Positions 7,872-15,055 of a stretch of DNA of 64,000 nt are shown piece after piece. Origin of the DNA: an uncultured Clostridia bacterium (GTDB lineage Bacteria; Bacillota; Clostridia; Christensenellales; Aristaeellaceae); NCBI GenBank assembly GCA_945948915.1, contig CAMFCQ010000002.1, positions 1-64,000 of the forward strand, written 5' to 3'. The notes beneath the pieces are model-generated. The model saw nothing but the letters and a program-made list of their open reading frames with translations. It was not told the origin of the DNA and did no database searches. How positions within the stretch are numbered: the stretch's first letter is position 1; each line of letters begins with the position of its first letter. The position numbers were made by a program, and so were the translations under genes.

Positions 7872-10340
7872 ATGCCTTTGATGAACGAATACAACAAGGA
7901 CACCATCAAGGAGTCCATCCTCAACAAGCTGCTGCGCTACTACGGCACCACGATTGAGGAGGCGACTCCGAAGCAGATTTACGCGGCCGTTGCCTCCACC
8001 GTGCGCGACCAGATCATGCTCAAGTGGCGCTTTGAGAAGGAAGCCCGCCGCGAGGAGAAGGCCAAGCGCCTGTACTACCTCTCCATCGAGTTCCTGACCG
8101 GCCGCTGGCTGCACAACAACCTGCTCAATCTCTGCTCCACCAAGGAGTATGAAGAGGCCTTCAACGAGCTGGGTCTGACGCTGCGCGGCGTGCTGCACGA
8201 GGAGCCGGAACCGGCGCTGGGCAATGGCGGCCTGGGCCGTCTGGCCGCGTGCTTCCTGGATTCCCTGGCCACGCTGGATCTGCCGGCTATGGGCTGCACC
8301 ATCCGCTACGAATACGGCCTGTTCCGCCAGCGCATCGTTGACGGCCAGCAGGTCGAGGTGCCGGACGAGTGGCTGACCTACGGCAACGCCTGGGAGATTC
8401 CGACCCAGCGCGACGCCGTGACCGTCCGTTTCGGCGGCCAGGTGCAGGAGAACTGGATGGGCGGCAAGCACTATGTCTCCCTGCAGAACACCGAGGATGT
8501 CATCGCCGTGCCGTATGATCTGCCGATCGTCGGCTACGACAACAAGGTCGTCGATCGCCTGCGCATGTGGAGCGCCGTGCTCCCGCGCAACTTCAACCTG
8601 GAGAAGTTCTCCGCCGGCGATTACAACGGCTCCACCGAGGACAGCGATTCCATCGCTGCGCAGATCTCCAAGGTGCTCTATCCGGAGGACAACACCTACA
8701 ACGGCAAGAAGCTGCGCCTGATGCAGGAGTACTTCCTGGTCAGCTCCACGCTGCAGTACGCCATCAAGGACTTCAAGCGCGTGTACGGCACCGACATGGA
8801 GCAGCTGCCCGAGAAGGTCGCCTTCCACATCAACGATACGCACCCGGCCATGGTCATTCCGGAGCTGATGCGCATCCTGGTGGACGAGGAGCACCTGCCC
8901 TGGGAGGTTGCCGAGCGCATCACCACCAATACCGTTGCCTACACCAACCACACCATCATGGCCGAGGCGCTGGAGAAGTGGCCGGAGAACATGATGCGTG
9001 AGACCCTGCCGCGCATCTACGCGATCATGCAGGAGCTCAACCGCCGCCTGTGCCAGAAGCTGTTTGACCGCTTCCCGGGCGAGTGGGACCGCATCGGCCA
9101 CATGGCCATCCTGGCCTACGATCAGGCGCACATGGCCAACATGTGCATCGCCTACAGCCACGCCGTCAACGGCGTTTCCCAGCTGCACGGCGACATCCTC
9201 AAGCGCTCCACCTTCGCCGACTACTACAAGATCATGCCGGAGAAGTTCTGCGCCATCACCAACGGCATCACCCCGCGCCGCTGGCTGATGCTGGCCAACC
9301 CGGCCCTCTCCGCGCTGCTGGATGAGTCCATCGGCCAGGGCTGGCGCAAGGACACCATGGAGCTGGAGAAGCTGCTCCCGCTGGCGGACGACGCGGCCTT
9401 CGTCGAGAAGTTTGCCAAGATCAAATACGAGAACAAGGCCCGCTTCTCCCGCTGGATCAACCGTCATCAGGGTCTGGAGCTCAATCCGGACACCATGTTC
9501 GACGTTCAGGTCAAGCGCCTGCACGAGTACAAGCGTCAGCTGCTCAACGCGCTGCACATCCTGGTGCTCTACAACCGCATCTGTGACGATCCGAACTACA
9601 CCATGGCGCCGCGCACCTTCATCTTCGGCGCGAAGGCCGCTCCGGGCTACCGCCGCGCCAAGGAGATCATCCACTTCATCAACGTGCTGGCTGCGAAGAT
9701 CGACAAGGATCCGCGCGCGAGCAAGATGATCAAGATCGTCTTCCTACAGAACTACAACGTCTCCACCGCCGAGATGCTCATGCCGGCCTCCGAGGTCAGC
9801 GAGCAGCTGTCCACCGCCTCCAAGGAGGCCTCCGGCACCGGCAACATGAAGTTCATGATGAACGGCGCCGTGACCATCGGCACGCTCGACGGCGCGAACG
9901 TCGAGATCGCTGATCTGGTCGGCGATGAGAACTGCTATATCTTCGGCATGCGTTCCCATGAGGTTGAGGCGCTCTACGCCGCCGGCACCTACCGCAGCCT
10001 GGATATCTACGAGACCAACGCCGAGCTGCGCCGCGCGCTCAACATGCTCTTTGACGGCAGCCTGACCCCGGAGAACCCGAAGATGTTCGAGGGCCTCTTC
10101 CGCGCGCTGGTCTTCTCCGACAACGGCGGCATCGCCGATCCGTACCTGGTGCTCAAGGACTTCGGCTCCTACCAGGGCGCGCAGCGCCGTCTGGGCAACG
10201 ACTACCTGGACACCAAGGCGTGGACGAAGAAGGAGATCATCAACGTCGCCAAGTCCGGCATCTTCTCCTCCGACCGCACCATCAAGGAGTACAACGACCT
10301 CATCTGGCACCTGCCGACGCTCACCGACAAGAAGAAGTAA
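7872..10340 (+). CDS. glgP: Glycogen/starch phosphorylase
   Basis: PLP enzyme that releases glucose-1-phosphate from alpha-1,4-glucans. 822 residues from the ATG at 7872, close to the usual 800-830. Motifs run in the expected order: LYYLSIEFLTGR, NGGLGRLAACFLDSLATL, VKRLHEYKRQLLN and EASGTGNMKFMMNGA, where the Lys binds PLP. An open frame continues upstream to 7773, but that ATG lies at the predicted transcription start, whereas 7872 has GGGAGGG nine bases upstream. Codon use is highly biased toward C/G-ending codons, as in strongly expressed genes. No glgC, glgA or glgB is adjacent, so it probably acts alone in storage-glucan use. Confidence 0.97.
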   Translation: MPLMNEYNKDTIKESILNKLLRYYGTTIEEATPKQIYAAVASTVRDQIMLKWRFEKEARREEKAKRLYYLSIEFLTGRWLHNNLLNLCSTKEYEEAFNELGLTLRGVLHEEPEPALGNGGLGRLAACFLDSLATLDLPAMGCTIRYEYGLFRQRIVDGQQVEVPDEWLTYGNAWEIPTQRDAVTVRFGGQVQENWMGGKHYVSLQNTEDVIAVPYDLPIVGYDNKVVDRLRMWSAVLPRNFNLEKFSAGDYNGSTEDSDSIAAQISKVLYPEDNTYNGKKLRLMQEYFLVSSTLQYAIKDFKRVYGTDMEQLPEKVAFHINDTHPAMVIPELMRILVDEEHLPWEVAERITTNTVAYTNHTIMAEALEKWPENMMRETLPRIYAIMQELNRRLCQKLFDRFPGEWDRIGHMAILAYDQAHMANMCIAYSHAVNGVSQLHGDILKRSTFADYYKIMPEKFCAITNGITPRRWLMLANPALSALLDESIGQGWRKDTMELEKLLPLADDAAFVEKFAKIKYENKARFSRWINRHQGLELNPDTMFDVQVKRLHEYKRQLLNALHILVLYNRICDDPNYTMAPRTFIFGAKAAPGYRRAKEIIHFINVLAAKIDKDPRASKMIKIVFLQNYNVSTAEMLMPASEVSEQLSTASKEASGTGNMKFMMNGAVTIGTLDGANVEIADLVGDENCYIFGMRSHEVEALYAAGTYRSLDIYETNAELRRALNMLFDGSLTPENPKMFEGLFRALVFSDNGGIADPYLVLKDFGSYQGAQRRLGNDYLDTKAWTKKEIINVAKSGIFSSDRTIKEYNDLIWHLPTLTDKKK

Positions 10341-10351
10341 TCCAAACAATT

Positions 10352-10385
10352 CATCCCCTTCCCGAGCCGGGAAGGGGATGTTTTC
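10352..10385 (+). terminator. Terminator of glgP
   Basis: Perfect stem CATCCCCTTCCC/GGGAAGGGGATG followed by TTTTC. Confidence 0.9.
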
Positions 10386-10407
10386 ATCTTATGCTGTTCC
10401 TCGTCTA

Positions 10408-10695
10408 ATACTGTTTTCAAATAGAAACAGCCAAGTGCTAAGCCCCGTCAGGTAACGCTTCGCTCCCTGACTGCTTTGACCGAATGGCTTCGCCACGTGG
10501 GGATACGTTGGGCTGCCGCCCAAACCTGCCTGAGGGATTTCAGTCCGGGGAACTCGCATAGTCGCGCCATCGGCGCTCCTTGCGATTTCCGACGCTTCGC
10601 CTGCCTTCTTCCCGCACAGCGGGCGGCAGGCTTCGGTCCCTCAGACTCCCTTCTTTGCTTCGCGCTTATAGCTTGTTTCTATCAGGAAATAGTAT
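10408..10695. repeat. RB repeat, full 288-bp copy
   Basis: Starts ATACTGTTTTCAAATAGAAAC and ends with the inverted version GTTTCTATCAGGAAATAGTAT, so it has imperfect terminal inverted repeats of about 22-25 bp. Inside it carries CCTGACTGCTTTGACCGAA, a TTGGGCTGCCGCCCAA hairpin and a GGCAGGCTTCGG segment. The copy at 63113-63400 is its near-identical reverse complement and has the same length. The last base overlaps the stop codon of the minus-strand gene that follows. An apparent 60-70 codon frame inside is repeat-derived. Confidence 0.9.
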
Positions 10696-11129
10696 TACAG
10701 CCGCACGACGCCCTTGCGGAGGATGATATTGCCGTAGAGCGCGGTCTCGCCCGTCTGCACGACGGCGTAGGCGTTCTTCGCGCGCGAGAGGAACGCGTCG
10801 TGCTCCATCATGTCAAACTCGGCGCTGGGCATGTCCAAATCGGCCGCCTCGCGGAAGGCCTGCCAGATGGGCGCCTTGTCGCCGGGGAACATGCCCGCAG
10901 GCACCTCCATCACGGCGATGGGCTTTTTGACAAAGTCGTCCAGCGGAAACAGGGCCACGATGGCGCGCATCACCTCGGCGCAGCCGTGGCCGTCGCAGCG
11001 CACGCAGCGCCTGCCAATCGATGTGCCGGGGAAGTTGCCGTCGGCGAGCACGAGCTCGTCGCCATGGCCCATTTCGGCGATGATCTTGAGCAGTTCCGGG
11101 CTGATGATCGGTGAGATTCCTTTGAGCAT
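10695..11129 (-). CDS. fucU: RbsD/FucU-family sugar mutarotase (fucose-type)
   Basis: Interconverts alpha and beta anomers of a monosaccharide before phosphorylation or isomerisation; FucU acts on L-fucose, RbsD on ribose. 144 residues, the family length. The conserved N-terminal segment IIAEMGHGDELVLADGNFP holds the catalytic His of the MGHGD motif, and the C-terminal ETALYGNIILRKGVV carries the Tyr-Gly-Asn motif typical of FucU. The start at 11129 has GCGAGGT upstream. The TAA stop is completed by the first base of the adjacent RB repeat. No fucose isomerase or kinase is nearby, so the sugar is inferred from the family only. Confidence 0.88.
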   Translation of the reverse strand: MLKGISPIISPELLKIIAEMGHGDELVLADGNFPGTSIGRRCVRCDGHGCAEVMRAIVALFPLDDFVKKPIAVMEVPAGMFPGDKAPIWQAFREAADLDMPSAEFDMMEHDAFLSRAKNAYAVVQTGETALYGNIILRKGVVRL

Positions 11130-11196
11130 GGGGATACCTCGCTTTCTCTTTTCACTTTGGCGCGGTCTGGTCGTCCTCCGCGCTGCTTTTGCCCGT

Positions 11197-11226
11197 ATTA
11201 TACCACGCTGCGCATCAGGTCGGCAA
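11197..11226 (-). promoter_or_regulatory. Probable promoter of fucU-like gene
   Basis: On the minus strand TTGCCG (11221-11226) and TATAAT (11197-11202), 18-bp spacer. It overlaps the end of the Rrf2 gene, so fucU may be read both from here and by read-through. Confidence 0.55.
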
Positions 11227-11608
11227 TCGTGATGCCGTCAAAATACGCATTGGTCATCTCAGAAAACTGCTTCCACATGCCGATGGTGCGGCACTGGGCC
11301 TGACGCGGGCACGGCTCCGCACCGCAGGTCAGGCAGGCCACGGGCGCAAGGTCGCCCTCGGTCAGTCGCAGGATGTCGCCCACGCGGTAGTCCTGCGGCG
11401 CGCGGGTGAGCTGATAACCGCCGCCCTTGCCGTGCACGCCCTCAATTTCCCCCGCCTGCACCAGCACCGGCAGAATCCGCTCCAGATACTTGAGCGAAAT
11501 GCCCTGCCGCTGCGCGACATCCTTCATCGGGATATAGCCGCCGTCCTGGTGCTCGGCCAGGTCGATCATCACGCGCAGCGCATACCTGCCCCGGGTGGAA
11601 ATCATCAT
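11198..11608 (-). CDS. Rrf2-family transcriptional regulator (IscR/CymR-like)
   Basis: DNA-binding regulator of 136 residues. The N-terminal winged helix begins with MISTRGRYALRVMIDLAEH, the classic Rrf2 opening, followed by the recognition helix region DVAQRQGISLKYLERILPVL and the wing GKGGGYQLTR. The C-terminal part has CLTC, then PCPRQAQC: four Cys that could bind an Fe-S cluster as in IscR; the B. subtilis cysteine regulator CymR lacks such a set. It lies immediately downstream of cysK and metY, which makes sulfur or cysteine control its likely job. The start at 11608 has GGGAGC upstream. Own promoter at 11635-11664. Confidence 0.92.
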   Translation of the reverse strand: MMISTRGRYALRVMIDLAEHQDGGYIPMKDVAQRQGISLKYLERILPVLVQAGEIEGVHGKGGGYQLTRAPQDYRVGDILRLTEGDLAPVACLTCGAEPCPRQAQCRTIGMWKQFSEMTNAYFDGITIADLMRSVV

Positions 11609-11634
11609 GACGCATCGCTCCCTTCGTTTGTTTG

Positions 11635-11664
11635 ATTATAGCACGCCAAACAGGATGCTTTCAA
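11635..11664 (-). promoter_or_regulatory. Promoter of the Rrf2 regulator
   Basis: TTGAAA (11659-11664) and TATAAT (11635-11640) on the minus strand with an 18-bp spacer, about 25 bases before the start codon. Confidence 0.75.
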
Positions 11665-11995
11665 CCGCGCGAAGCGAAGAAGGGGTTCGGGGACAATGTC
11701 CCCGAGCGGGTTTTAGGGCGGCAGCCCTAACGTATCCCATTGAATCAAAAACCGTCTCAGAGCAGGCTGCAAAGCAGACTACGATTGAGACGGAGTCGAT
11801 TCTCGAAGTATGAGCCAATCCTGTTTCAAACAGCGTTGTCGGAATCGCGATGGTCGCCTTCGGCTCCGCTGCGATTCCCGCTTTTGGCCGCTTCGCGGAT
11901 AGGGAACGTTAGGGCTGCCGCCCTATAATCCGCTTGGGGCGCCGCCCCAAACCCCGCAAGGGATTTCATCCCTTGACCCTTCTCCGCTTCGCGCG
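11647..11995. repeat. Composite RB-type repeat region
   Basis: About 350 bp without a gene. It is built of the same modules as RB elements: GCGAAGCGAAGAAGGGG, a GGGGACAATGTCCCC hairpin, AGGGCGGCAGCCCTAACG near 11713 and its inverted form CGTTAGGGCTGCCGCCCT near 11908, and GCGCCGCCCCAAACCCCGC. The middle part (11751-11793) has a CCGTCTCA/TGAGACGG inverted pair. No coding potential seen. Confidence 0.6.
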
Positions 11996-12000
11996 TTCCA

Positions 12001-12933
12001 TTATTCGGCAAACAGCGGCGTGGAGAGGTAACGATCGCCCGTATCGGGCAGCAGCACGACGATGGTCTTGCCCTCGTTCTCCGGGCGCTTGGCCAGCTGA
12101 ATCGCCGCAAACGCCGCCGCGCCGGAGGAGATGCCCACCAGCACGCCCTCGCGCCGTCCGATCAGACGGCCCGTCTCAAAGGCGTCCTCGTTCGCCACGG
12201 GGATGATCTCGTCATACACGCCCGTGTTGAGCACCTGCGGCACAAAGCCCGCGCCGATGCCCTGAATCTTGTGCGCGCCCGCCACGCCGGTGGAGAGCAC
12301 CGCAGAGGTCGCAGGCTCCACCGCGACGACCTTCACCTGCGGCTTTTTGGCCTTCAGGTATTCGCCCACGCCGGTGATCGTGCCGCCCGTGCCCACGCCC
12401 GCGACGAAGATATCCACCTCGCCGTCGGTATCCGCGTAGATCTCCGGGCCGGTCGTCTCCCGGTGCGCCTTGGGGTTAGCGGGATTGACGAACTGGCCGG
12501 GCACGAAGCTGTCCGGGATTTCCGCGGCAAGCTCCTCCGCCCTGGCGATGGCGCCCTTCATGCCCTTCGCGCCCTCGGTCAGCACCAGCTCCGCGCCGTA
12601 GGCCTTCATCAGCTGGCGGCGCTCGACGGACATGGTCTCCGGCATCACGATGATGATCCGGTAGCCGCGCGCCGCGGCCACTGCCGCCAGGCCGATGCCC
12701 GTGTTGCCGCTGGTCGGCTCGATAATCACGGAGCCGGGCTTCAGCTTGCCGCTGGCCTCCGCCTCGTCGATCATGGCCTTGGCGATGCGGTCCTTGACCG
12801 AGCCGGCCGGGTTCAGGTATTCCAGCTTCGCCAGCACGCGCGCCTTGAGGCCCAGTTCGCGCTCGATGTGCGTCAGCTCCAGCAGCGGGGTTTTGCCGAT
12901 CAGCTGATCGGCGGTCGAATAAATCTTAGACAT
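12001..12933 (-). CDS. cysK: Cysteine synthase (O-acetylserine sulfhydrylase)
   Basis: PLP enzyme making L-cysteine from O-acetylserine and sulfide. 310 residues, normal length. Visible motifs: [17 protein letters not shown] with the PLP Lys, [12 protein letters not shown] (acetylserine loop), [10 protein letters not shown] (PLP phosphate cradle) and GISSGAA near the C-terminus. The start at 12933 follows CAAAGGAGA. It is the second gene after metY in one transcription unit, with a 90-base gap that contains a 13-codon leader ORF ending in Arg-Cys-Arg, and RNA able to fold just before the ribosome binding site. The Rrf2 gene lies downstream. Confidence 0.97.
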   Translation of the reverse strand: MSKIYSTADQLIGKTPLLELTHIERELGLKARVLAKLEYLNPAGSVKDRIAKAMIDEAEASGKLKPGSVIIEPTSGNTGIGLAAVAAARGYRIIIVMPETMSVERRQLMKAYGAELVLTEGAKGMKGAIARAEELAAEIPDSFVPGQFVNPANPKAHRETTGPEIYADTDGEVDIFVAGVGTGGTITGVGEYLKAKKPQVKVVAVEPATSAVLSTGVAGAHKIQGIGAGFVPQVLNTGVYDEIIPVANEDAFETGRLIGRREGVLVGISSGAAAFAAIQLAKRPENEGKTIVVLLPDTGDRYLSTPLFAE

Positions 12934-12978
12934 GGTATTCTCTCCTTTGATGGTCGGTGGGTTCAGGGGGACTTTTCC

Positions 12979-13020
12979 CTACCGACATCGGAAGACCACG
13001 CCGGGCAGCATGCCATTCAT
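12979..13020 (-). CDS. Leader peptide uORF ahead of cysK (ends Arg-Cys-Arg)
   Basis: A 13-residue ORF reading MNGMLPGVVFRCR, beginning three bases after the metY stop and using the purine-rich AAGGAAGGATAAAGG as binding site. The final sense codons are CGA TGT CGG, so a ribosome short of cysteinyl-tRNA would stall at residue 12. The RNA over the last three codons and the stop (12977-12989) can pair with 12949-12961, which directly abuts the cysK Shine-Dalgarno sequence: a 12-bp stem with two bulges. Function as a cysteine-responsive translation attenuator is inference. Confidence 0.5.
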   Translation of the reverse strand: MNGMLPGVVFRCR

Positions 13021-13023
13021 CCT

Positions 13024-14313
13024 TTATCCTTCCTTTACCGCGGCGAAGCCGCGCTCAAGATCCGCCAGAATGTCGTCGATATGCTCCGTGCCGATGGACA
13101 GGCGAATGGTGTTGGGCCTGATGCCCTGATCCGCCAGCTCCTCGTCGGTCAGCTGGCTGTGCGTCGTCGTCGCGGGATGGATGACCAGGCTCTTGACATC
13201 CGCGACGTTCGCCAGCAGCGAGAAGATCTTCAGGCTGTCGATAAACCTGTGGGCCTCCTTCACGCCGCCCTTGATCTCAAACGTGAAGATTGACGCGCCG
13301 CCGTGGGGGAAATAGCGTTCATACAGCGCGTGATCCGGGTGGCCGTCAAGCGCCGGGTGATTGACGCGCTCCACCAGCGGATGGTTCTTCAGGAACTCAA
13401 GCACCCGGGCGGTGTTCTCCGCGTGGCGCTCCAGCCGCAGGGACAGCGTCTCCACGCCCTGCAGCAGCAGGAACGCCGCAAACGGCGAGATCGTCGCGCC
13501 GGTGTCGCGCAGCAGAATCGCGCGGATGTACGTCACAAACGCCGCCGGGCCGACCGCATCCGCAAAGGACACGCCGTGATAGCTGGGGTTGGGCGCCGCG
13601 ATTGCCGGGTAGTTGCCGGAGGCCTTCCAGTCAAATTTGCCGGAATCGACGATGATGCCGCCCAGCGTCGTGCCATGTCCGCCGATGAACTTGGTCGCGG
13701 AGTGCACGACGATGTCCGCGCCGTGCTCGATGGGCCGGATGAAGTACGGCGTGCCGAACGTGTTGTCCACCACCAGCGGCAGGCCGTGCCGGTGCGCCAG
13801 CGCCGCCAGCGCGTCAAGATCCGGGATATCGCTGTTCGGGTTGCCGAGCGTCTCCACGTAGATCGCGCGGGTGTTTGCCTGAATCGCCGCCTCCGTCTCG
13901 GCCAGATCGTGGATGTTCACGAACGTCGCCGTGACGCCGAAGCCCGGCAGTGTGTGCGCCAGCAGATTGTAGCTGCCGCCGTAGATGGTCTTCTGTGCGA
14001 CGATGTGGCCGCCGTTCTGCGCCAGCGCCTCAATCGTATAGGTGATCGCCGCCGCGCCGGAGGCCAGCGCCAGCGCGGCCACGCCGCCCTCCAGCGCCGC
14101 GATGCGCCTTTCCAGCACATCCTGCGTGGAATTGGTCAGGCGGCCGTAGATATTGCCCGCGTCCTGCAGGCCAAAGCGCGCCGCGGCGTGCGCGCAGTTG
14201 TGGAAGACATAGGAGGTCGTGGCGTAAATCGGGACGGCGCGCGCGTCGGTCGCCGGGTCGGCATTTTCCTGGCCAACGTGCAGCTGCAGGGTTTCAAAGC
14301 GGTATTCAGACAT
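13024..14313 (-). CDS. metY: O-acetylhomoserine aminocarboxypropyltransferase (O-acetylhomoserine sulfhydrylase)
   Basis: PLP enzyme of the Cys/Met-metabolism family that makes homocysteine from O-acetylhomoserine and sulfide (direct sulfhydrylation). 429 residues, typical for MetY and longer than MetB/MetC. Motifs: ETLQLHVGQENADPATDARAV is the MetY opening (first part shown), then YGRLTNSTQDVLE, ASGAAAI, YVETLGNPNSDIPD and VVHSATKFIGGHG with the PLP Lys. The start at 14313 has AAAGGAG upstream. A frame extending to 14406 is not used, because it covers a short leader ORF and the untranslated leader. It has its own consensus promoter and palindromic operator. Confidence 0.96.
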   Translation of the reverse strand: MSEYRFETLQLHVGQENADPATDARAVPIYATTSYVFHNCAHAAARFGLQDAGNIYGRLTNSTQDVLERRIAALEGGVAALALASGAAAITYTIEALAQNGGHIVAQKTIYGGSYNLLAHTLPGFGVTATFVNIHDLAETEAAIQANTRAIYVETLGNPNSDIPDLDALAALAHRHGLPLVVDNTFGTPYFIRPIEHGADIVVHSATKFIGGHGTTLGGIIVDSGKFDWKASGNYPAIAAPNPSYHGVSFADAVGPAAFVTYIRAILLRDTGATISPFAAFLLLQGVETLSLRLERHAENTARVLEFLKNHPLVERVNHPALDGHPDHALYERYFPHGGASIFTFEIKGGVKEAHRFIDSLKIFSLLANVADVKSLVIHPATTTHSQLTDEELADQGIRPNTIRLSIGTEHIDDILADLERGFAAVKEG

Positions 14314-14350
14314 GTTGGTTTCTCCTTTCGGTCGATGTGTTCGCTTGCAG

Positions 14351-14419
14351 TCACTGACAGCGGCACATTCGGCCGAAACGGAAGTTGGCGCGGACGAGCG
14401 CCTCAAAGACGTTTTTCAT
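14351..14419 (-). CDS. Leader peptide uORF ahead of metY (ends Cys-Arg-Cys-Gln)
   Basis: A 22-residue ORF starting MKNVFEALVR and ending GRMCRCQ, with a strong site AAGGAGG eight bases before the ATG, in the 5' leader of metY. Cys codons TGC and TGT are residues 19 and 21. The RNA segment CCGTTTCGG (14373-14381, codons 13-16) is complementary, with one bulge, to CCGAAAGG (14324-14331), which includes the metY Shine-Dalgarno sequence. A ribosome stalled at Cys19 would cover the first segment and free the second. Regulation by cysteine supply is inferred; the ORF and pairing are directly visible. Confidence 0.6.
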   Translation of the reverse strand: MKNVFEALVRANFRFGRMCRCQ

Positions 14420-14443
14420 CTCTCCGCCCTCCTTCCCAGTTAT

Positions 14444-14468
14444 TACCAACCTTAACGGTTGGTTGGTA
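14444..14468 (-). promoter_or_regulatory. Palindromic operator at the metY promoter
   Basis: TACCAAC-N11-GTTGGTA, containing the tighter palindrome ACCAACC-N5-GGTTGGT (14445-14463). It touches the -10 box and covers the expected transcription start, the position of a repressor site. The neighbouring Rrf2 protein is the obvious candidate binder (inference). Confidence 0.6.
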
Positions 14469-14496
14469 TTATACGCGCATTTGCCTACCATGTCAA
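14468..14496 (-). promoter_or_regulatory. Consensus promoter of the metY-cysK unit
   Basis: Perfect TTGACA (14491-14496) and TATAAT (14468-14473) with a 17-bp spacer on the minus strand. Such a strong promoter suggests it is normally held down by repression or attenuation. Confidence 0.9.
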
Positions 14497-14516
14497 TAGG
14501 TAATTTAGTTGAGTGT

Positions 14517-14546
14517 GAAAAAACATCCTCCCGAAACGGGAGGATG
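14517..14546 (-). terminator. Terminator of the PPOX-like gene
   Basis: Perfect stem CATCCTCCCG/CGGGAGGATG with an AAA loop; on the minus strand it is followed by a run of T (complement of 14518-14523). Confidence 0.9.
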
Positions 14547-14594
14547 CGAAAATGGCATTCGTCTCAGAGAGGGTGATCCATCGAATTCTGAAGC

Positions 14595-15011
14595 TTAAAA
14601 CCTGTATTCCGTTCCATGGGAGAGCAGCCGTCCATCTGTGAGTTCCACGCGCAGAATGATGGTGTGCTCATCGTCAAAGTCATTATGGCCATTGTCAATC
14701 CATTCTGAAAATACGTTCTTCAGTTTTTCGGCGATCCAGTGGTTTTCCTCCCGCCCGAAATAGCCCAGATTGATCCCTTTTCCGTGTGCTGTGAACCAAT
14801 CGCCGGCTATGGCTGCCGCAGAGTTTTTTTCCAAATGCTTCATCTTATTGGAAAGGGCATGCGTAATGATATAAAACGCTCCATGCTCATAATAGGCATT
14901 GACGTATCGCACATGGGGCACTTCATTTTCTATTGTTGCCAAAGCAACGACGGTATCCTTTCCAAATCGCTCCATCATGATGCGTTCGGCTTCTTCACAC
15001 CAATTCTTCAC
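14595..15011 (-). CDS. Pyridoxamine 5'-phosphate oxidase-like (FMN split-barrel) protein
   Basis: Small flavin-binding split-barrel protein of 138 residues, of the group often annotated as general stress protein 26-like. Cues: VVALATIENEVPHVRYVNAYY (start shown), FYIITHALSNKMKHLEKNSAAAIAG and a DWFTAHGKGINLG turn. The substrate is unknown; members bind FMN, F420 or heme. Its base composition is visibly lower in GC and its third positions more AT-rich than the neighbouring metY and glycyl-radical genes, which may indicate recent acquisition. It has its own terminator and is not obviously part of the sulfur unit. Confidence 0.82.
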   Translation of the reverse strand: MKNWCEEAERIMMERFGKDTVVALATIENEVPHVRYVNAYYEHGAFYIITHALSNKMKHLEKNSAAAIAGDWFTAHGKGINLGYFGREENHWIAEKLKNVFSEWIDNGHNDFDDEHTIILRVELTDGRLLSHGTEYRF

Positions 15012-15055
15012 GGCATCCTCTCCTTTGCAAATCCCGGCTTACCGATCCCTTCCCG

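Noticed and set aside
7809..9674. 621-codon open frame antisense to glgP
   Set aside because: Low-complexity His/Gln/Val composition, no binding site, fully opposite a conserved enzyme; a by-product of strong GC codon bias.
10476..11114. Open frame starting MTEWLRHVGIRW in an RB repeat, also present in the copy near 63.3 kb
   Set aside because: Conserved only because the DNA repeat is conserved; the frame runs on into antisense of the mutarotase gene and has no binding site.
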